Made by a program: the position numbers and the translations under genes. Under the pieces are notes generated by a model. The model was not told where the DNA came from. It saw only the letters and a program-made list of their open reading frames with translations, and ran no database searches. From an uncultured Oscillospiraceae bacterium (lineage in GTDB: Bacteria; Bacillota; Clostridia; Oscillospirales; Oscillospiraceae): DNA of 17,640 nucleotides. The stretch is from the NCBI GenBank assembly GCA_910587645.1, contig CAJUNA010000026.1:1-17640 (forward strand), written 5' to 3'. The stretch's first letter is position 1. The number at the start of each line of letters is the position of its first letter. This document shows positions 14,317-17,640 of the stretch, one piece after another.

Positions 14317-15261
14317 TCAGATCAGCAGATCTAGCAGCTCCTCGCTCCTGTCCCCCGCCAATTGGGCGCAAACTGCCGCAAAACCGTCCGGATCCAGCTT
14401 GGCGCCTTCCAGCAGCCCTTCCGCCAGGAGGCCGTCGATGGCCTGGCAGTCCACCCGGACTGCCGACACAATGCCCTGCTTCGCCTGATACCGTGCGAAA
14501 AATTCCTTACCGGCGAAGGTTCCGGATTTTTCGTAAGTAAACGGCGGCGTCCGCCCCCAGGTCCATGCCCAGCTCCGGTATTTTTCATCCCGCAGCCTGC
14601 AAACGGCGGCATCCTGCTCCGCGGTCAGGATCCGCCGCCTGCCCTCCGGAACCATCTGCGCCAGCAGCCGCTCCATAAACGTTTCCACGTCCATATCCCC
14701 AGGCAGATGCCGCCGGATATTGGTCACGGGGCAGATTGCCGACATGGTGCCCTTCGTCTGGACGCACTCGTTTTTACCCTGGACGGAGATCTCCTCCAGG
14801 GCGGACAGATCCGCGTCAAACAGCAGTGTTCCGTGGTGGAGCAGCCTGCCGCCCGCGGCCCGCTGGGCGCTGCCGGAGATTTTCTTCCCGCCGATAGCGA
14901 TGTCACAGGCCCGGTTTTTCTCTGCCGGTACGCCGATGGCGTTCAGCGCGTCCAGGACTGGCGCCAGGCTCTTATCATAATCCACGGGGCCGTCCTGGGC
15001 GGTGATGCAGGAGTAGTTGACGTTCCCCAAATCATGATACACCGCCCCGCCGCCGGAGATCCGGCGCAGCACAGGGATGCCCTTCCGCCGCAGCCGCGCG
15101 GGCCGGGTTTCCCGGCAGATGTTCTGGTAGCTTCCCACCACCATACACGGCCTGTTCCGCCACAGGAGGAATACGTCTTCCTCCTGAAAGGTCTGAAAAA
15201 CGAACTCCTCAAACGCCAGATTGTAGTATGGGTCTGCCGATGGACAAGCAATATGGATCAC
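14317..15261 (-). CDS. lplA: Lipoate-protein ligase, 314 aa, GTG start
   Basis: This copy is closest to canonical LplA/LplJ. It has RRISGGG (66-72), VYHDLGNVNYS (74-84), the catalytic lysine in GGKKISGSAQ (K127) and HHGTLLFDADL (142-152). A C-terminal accessory domain from about residue 215 (RILTAEQDAAV) is needed in the family for adenylation. It probably uses ATP and free lipoate, or octanoate for later sulfur insertion. The start is GTG 15259-15261, with AGGAGG about 11 bases upstream and a strong promoter at 15291-15319. It is the first gene of the operon; 84 bases separate it from the lipoyl-domain gene. It is a distant paralogue of the ligase at the operon's end. Confidence 0.93.
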   Translation of the reverse strand: MIHIACPSADPYYNLAFEEFVFQTFQEEDVFLLWRNRPCMVVGSYQNICRETRPARLRRKGIPVLRRISGGGAVYHDLGNVNYSCITAQDGPVDYDKSLAPVLDALNAIGVPAEKNRACDIAIGGKKISGSAQRAAGGRLLHHGTLLFDADLSALEEISVQGKNECVQTKGTMSAICPVTNIRRHLPGDMDVETFMERLLAQMVPEGRRRILTAEQDAAVCRLRDEKYRSWAWTWGRTPPFTYEKSGTFAGKEFFARYQAKQGIVSAVRVDCQAIDGLLAEGLLEGAKLDPDGFAAVCAQLAGDRSEELLDLLI

Positions 15262-15290
15262 CCAATCCGCCCCCTCCTGATAGTAGCTAC

Positions 15291-15319
15291 AGTATACGGC
15301 CTGGGCAGAAAAAAGTCAA
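15291..15319 (-). promoter_or_regulatory. Near-consensus promoter of the lipoyl operon
   Basis: On the minus strand, TTGACT (15314-15319), a 17-base spacer and TATACT (15291-15296) match the SigA consensus at five of six bases each. The leader to the GTG is about 22 bases, leaving no room for a riboswitch. Confidence 0.85.
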
Positions 15320-15424
15320 CACCCGCCCTTGCGCCCCGGCCCGGCGTGAATTTAACCAAAATTTTCCTCCCTCCCGCCAGACGCGCCATGGAGTTTTTCC
15401 TTGGTGTATTTCACACGATCCGGG

Positions 15425-15445
15425 ACATACTAGGGAAAAGTATGT
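15425..15445. promoter_or_regulatory. Dyad just upstream of the deacetylase gene
   Basis: Perfect 7-bp arms ACATACT (15425-15431) and AGTATGT (15439-15445) flank AGGGAAA, 19 bases before the start codon. It could be an operator. It overlaps a weak -10-like CATACT, whose best -35 (TTGGTG, 15401-15406) is 19 bases away. Confidence 0.35.
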
Positions 15446-15464
15446 GGGAAAAGAGGGGAAAAAC

Positions 15465-16253
15465 ATGAAAAAATCAATTGCGTTGCTGCTGGCGGCCGCA
15501 TGCCTCCTGCCCGTCCCGGCCTGCGCCCAGCCGGTGGAGCCGGATCTCACGGGCTATGCCGCCGGGCCGGCGGAGATTCCCAAAGAGATCCTTGGGGAGC
15601 TGGACCCTGACACCTTGGAGAACCTGGTGGAGGAGCCGAAATATGTCGCCCTGACCTTTGACGACGGCCCCCGCGCGGACACCACCGGCCGTCTGCTGGA
15701 CGGCCTGCTGGAGCGGGGTGCGGCGGCAACGTTTTTTGTAATCGGGGAGCAGATCCCCTGCAACGAGGAACTTTTGCGCCGGATGAAGGCGGAGGGCCAC
15801 CAGATTGGCAACCACACCTACTCCCATGTCCGCCTGCTGAAAGCGGACAAGGATGATGTGGTGGAGGAGGTTCACAAATCGGAGACGCTTCTCCAGGAAG
15901 CGGTAGGCGAGGGCAGCTTCTGGCTCCGTCCGCCCTACGGCCTGATTGGCGGCGAGCGGGCGAAGCTGGTTCACACGCCGATGATCTACTGGTCGGTGGA
16001 TCCCCAGGACTGGAAGCTGCTGGACAAGGACAAGGTGGTTGCCGCCGTCCTGGAAGCGGTGGAGCCTGGGGACATCATCCTGCTCCACGATTTCTACTCC
16101 ACCAGCGTGGACGCGGCACTGGAAATCATCGACAAGCTGCAACAGGAGGGCTACGCCTTCGTCACGGTAGAGGAGCTGTTCCGCATCCAGGGCGTCACGC
16201 CCCAGGCCGGCACACTGTATGCCAGGCCAGACCGCGTCCGGGGGCTGAGCTAA
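15465..16253 (+). CDS. Exported CE4 polysaccharide deacetylase, 262 aa
   Basis: A signal peptide (residues 1-21; the lipobox-like VPAC at 17-20 is ambiguous) precedes a NodB homology domain from about residue 58. All five CE4 motifs are visible: TFDDGP (64-69; base D66, metal D67), HTYSH (117-121; metal H117 and H121), RPPYG (155-159), DPQDW (179-183) and LLHD (206-209; H208). The enzyme should remove acetyl groups from peptidoglycan or another cell-surface N-acetylated sugar, a change that in Firmicutes often protects from lysozyme. The ATG at 15465 has GAGGGG 6-7 bases upstream; upstream in-frame ATGs are rejected. It is divergent from the lipoyl operon, with no evident functional link. Confidence 0.93.
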   Translation: MKKSIALLLAAACLLPVPACAQPVEPDLTGYAAGPAEIPKEILGELDPDTLENLVEEPKYVALTFDDGPRADTTGRLLDGLLERGAAATFFVIGEQIPCNEELLRRMKAEGHQIGNHTYSHVRLLKADKDDVVEEVHKSETLLQEAVGEGSFWLRPPYGLIGGERAKLVHTPMIYWSVDPQDWKLLDKDKVVAAVLEAVEPGDIILLHDFYSTSVDAALEIIDKLQQEGYAFVTVEELFRIQGVTPQAGTLYARPDRVRGLS

Positions 16254-16305
16254 AGGGACCGAAGGGCGGTTAAGAAAGGGGCGCCGCAGTTCAACTACGC
16301 TTCCA

Positions 16306-16334
16306 TTGCGGAGGAGGGCGGGACGTGCTATGAT
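16306..16334 (+). promoter_or_regulatory. Promoter of the XRE-TPR gene
   Basis: TTGCGG (16306-16311), a 17-base spacer and TATGAT (16329-16334) lie about 50 bases before the start codon. The gene is therefore probably independent of the deacetylase, after which no strong terminator is visible. Confidence 0.6.
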
Positions 16335-16384
16335 AAAAGCGGGCCTGAGACGGAGGGGACGCCCTCGGGAAAGAGGAACGCTTT

Positions 16385-17467
16385 ATGGAGATTGGGAAAC
16401 GGATCCAACACCTGCGCCGGGAGAAGGGCCTGACCCAGGAGCAGATAGCGGCCGCGCTGGGAGTCACCAGCGCGGCGGTCAGCAAGTGGGAGACCAACGC
16501 GGCGCTGCCGGACATAGGGATGCTGTGCCCTTTGGCCCGCCTGCTAGGGATCACGGTAGACGTGCTGCTGGATTTCCGCCCTGCGCTGGCAATGGAGGAG
16601 ATCAACGGGCTTTTAGCGGACCGCCGCAAACTGTTTGAAGGGAACAAGGCCAACGAAGGGGTGGAAGCCTGCGAAGCCCTCCTCCGGGAATATCCCAATG
16701 ACCTGCACCTGAAATGCGCGGTAGCGGGGCTGTACGTGATGTATATGAACGCGGGCGGCGGCGAGGAATGGGCGCGAAGCCAGGCGGAGAAGGCGGTTTG
16801 CCTGCTGGAGCAGAGCCGGAACAGCGGCGATGCGTCCCTGGCGGCTAATTCCCGCAGTATGCTGGTGAATCTGTACGTTATGCGGGAGGAACTGGACAAG
16901 GCGCTGGAAATTCTGGACGAGCTGCCTGTGGAGGGGATCAGCACGCGGATCATGCGTGGGAATATCCTCCTACGGAAGGGCGCGCTGGATGAAGCGGAAA
17001 AAAGCTTTCAAACGGAGTTGTGGTCTGCGGGACGGAACGTGACGCTGGGGCTGATAGGCCTATACAACGCGGCACAGCTGCAAAAGGACTGGGAACGGGC
17101 GAAACAGTACCTAGACACCGCCATGGCAGTAGAGAAGACGCTGCGCACAGAGGAACTGGGCGGCCTGAGCGGCACCTTGCAGTTTTTGCGGGCGGAGGTT
17201 CTCCGCCGGGAGGGAAAGCTGGATGATGCCGTAGCCTGCCTGACGGCGTATGTGGACAGTACGCTGGCGCAGTGGGTCCGTGCGCAGGGCGCGGAAAGGG
17301 CCAGGAGCGGGTTTTACGGCAAATTGGAGATCAGCTTCTCCGGCATGTCGGCGGCCTATTTAGCGCGGAGCATCCGTGCCGCGCTGGAACAAACGGAGGA
17401 CTACGATGCGCTGAAAGCGCGGGCGGATTTCCAAGCCTTGCTGGAGAAGCTGAACGCTGTCCAGTGA
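16385..17467 (+). CDS. XRE-family regulator with TPR-like C-terminal domain, 360 aa
   Basis: The HTH occupies residues 5-60 with LTQEQIAAALGVTSAAVSKW (16-35), followed by PLARLLGITVDVLLDF, typical of Cro/C1 regulators of Clostridia. From about residue 75 to 350 the protein is helical with TPR-like repeats, for example EELDKALEILDELPVEG, ALDEAEKSFQTEL and KDWERAKQYLDTAM. Such architecture resembles regulators whose repeat domain binds a peptide or another protein, but no cognate peptide gene is seen here. AGAGG lies 8-9 bases before the ATG. Targets are unknown. It may act on its own promoter or on genes beyond the right edge. Confidence 0.85.
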   Translation: MEIGKRIQHLRREKGLTQEQIAAALGVTSAAVSKWETNAALPDIGMLCPLARLLGITVDVLLDFRPALAMEEINGLLADRRKLFEGNKANEGVEACEALLREYPNDLHLKCAVAGLYVMYMNAGGGEEWARSQAEKAVCLLEQSRNSGDASLAANSRSMLVNLYVMREELDKALEILDELPVEGISTRIMRGNILLRKGALDEAEKSFQTELWSAGRNVTLGLIGLYNAAQLQKDWERAKQYLDTAMAVEKTLRTEELGGLSGTLQFLRAEVLRREGKLDDAVACLTAYVDSTLAQWVRAQGAERARSGFYGKLEISFSGMSAAYLARSIRAALEQTEDYDALKARADFQALLEKLNAVQ

Positions 17468-17571
17468 TTTACCACGATCCGGCCAAGTAAAACGGGAGGG
17501 GCAAACCTGCAAATACATGTCAAGCCCCAAAATAAAAAAGTCGGAAAATTTTTAGAAGGGACAAAAAGGGT

Positions 17572-17630
17572 ACAACAAATCAAGCCGGTCAGCGAGGAAT
17601 TTTTGCGAACCGGCTGAAAGTGTTTGTTGT
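17572..17630. repeat. Nested inverted repeat near the right edge
   Basis: The outer arms ACAACAAA (17572-17579) and TTTGTTGT (17623-17630) enclose inner arms AGCCGGT (17583-17589) and ACCGGCT (17609-17615). Both pairs are perfect. The surrounding sequence from about 17515 is AT-richer than the genes to its left. There is no gene in 17468-17640 that I can support. It could be an operator, a terminator for a gene beyond the edge, or an attachment-like site. Confidence 0.5.
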
Positions 17631-17640
17631 GTTCGGTTAA

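Noticed and set aside
1..17640. CRISPR array, tRNA, rRNA
   Set aside because: I saw no regularly spaced short repeats and no cloverleaf or rRNA sequence by eye. A covariance-model search was not possible here, so a missed tRNA cannot be fully excluded.

Overview
The window suggests a Gram-positive, GC-rich anaerobic gut Clostridium of the Oscillospiraceae type. The evidence is AGGAGG-type ribosome binding sites, a lipoprotein signal peptide, an acetyl-CoA synthase gene, a GH112 galactosyl phosphorylase and XRE/AraC regulators. This placement is an inference from gene content and base composition; no rRNA is present.

Region 1 (1 to about 2160) is AT-rich and looks like one end of an integrative conjugative element. 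All its genes are on the minus strand: a sigma-70-like factor cut by the window edge, a 43-aa membrane peptide, a 105-aa membrane protein and a small HTH regulator. Next come a 138-bp imperfect palindrome with DnaA-box-like sequences, a strong hairpin, and a fragment that begins like a low-molecular-weight protein tyrosine phosphatase and then diverges. That fragment is a candidate recombination scar. Base composition changes sharply after about 2165.

Region 2 (2193 to 9229) is a catabolic locus. A minus-strand AraC-family regulator is divergent from a plus-strand operon of sugar-binding lipoprotein, two permeases, a 66-aa membrane protein and a GH112 phosphorylase, closed by a strong terminator. 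The operon should import a beta-galactoside disaccharide (galacto-N-biose or lacto-N-biose, or possibly galactosyl-rhamnose) and split it phosphorolytically inside the cell. No transporter ATPase is encoded here, so a shared MsmX-type ATPase is expected elsewhere.

Region 3 (9237 to 12133) holds a monocistronic bactofilin and a monocistronic acsB (acetyl-CoA synthase with all A-cluster cysteines). No CODH or corrinoid protein gene is nearby. A perfect 18-bp hairpin ends acsB and the convergent operon.

Region 4 (12161 to 15319) is a minus-strand operon with a near-consensus promoter: lipoate-protein ligase, a free-standing 79-aa lipoyl domain, lipoyl synthase and a second, divergent lipoate-protein ligase. 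The last three genes are nearly contiguous or overlap. It looks like a self-contained system that makes and loads lipoate on a small carrier. The carrier's enzyme partners are not in the window. This is the most interesting part.

Region 5 (15425 to 17640) has a CE4 polysaccharide deacetylase divergent from the lipoyl operon, an XRE-TPR regulator, and a short AT-richer tail with an unexplained nested inverted repeat.
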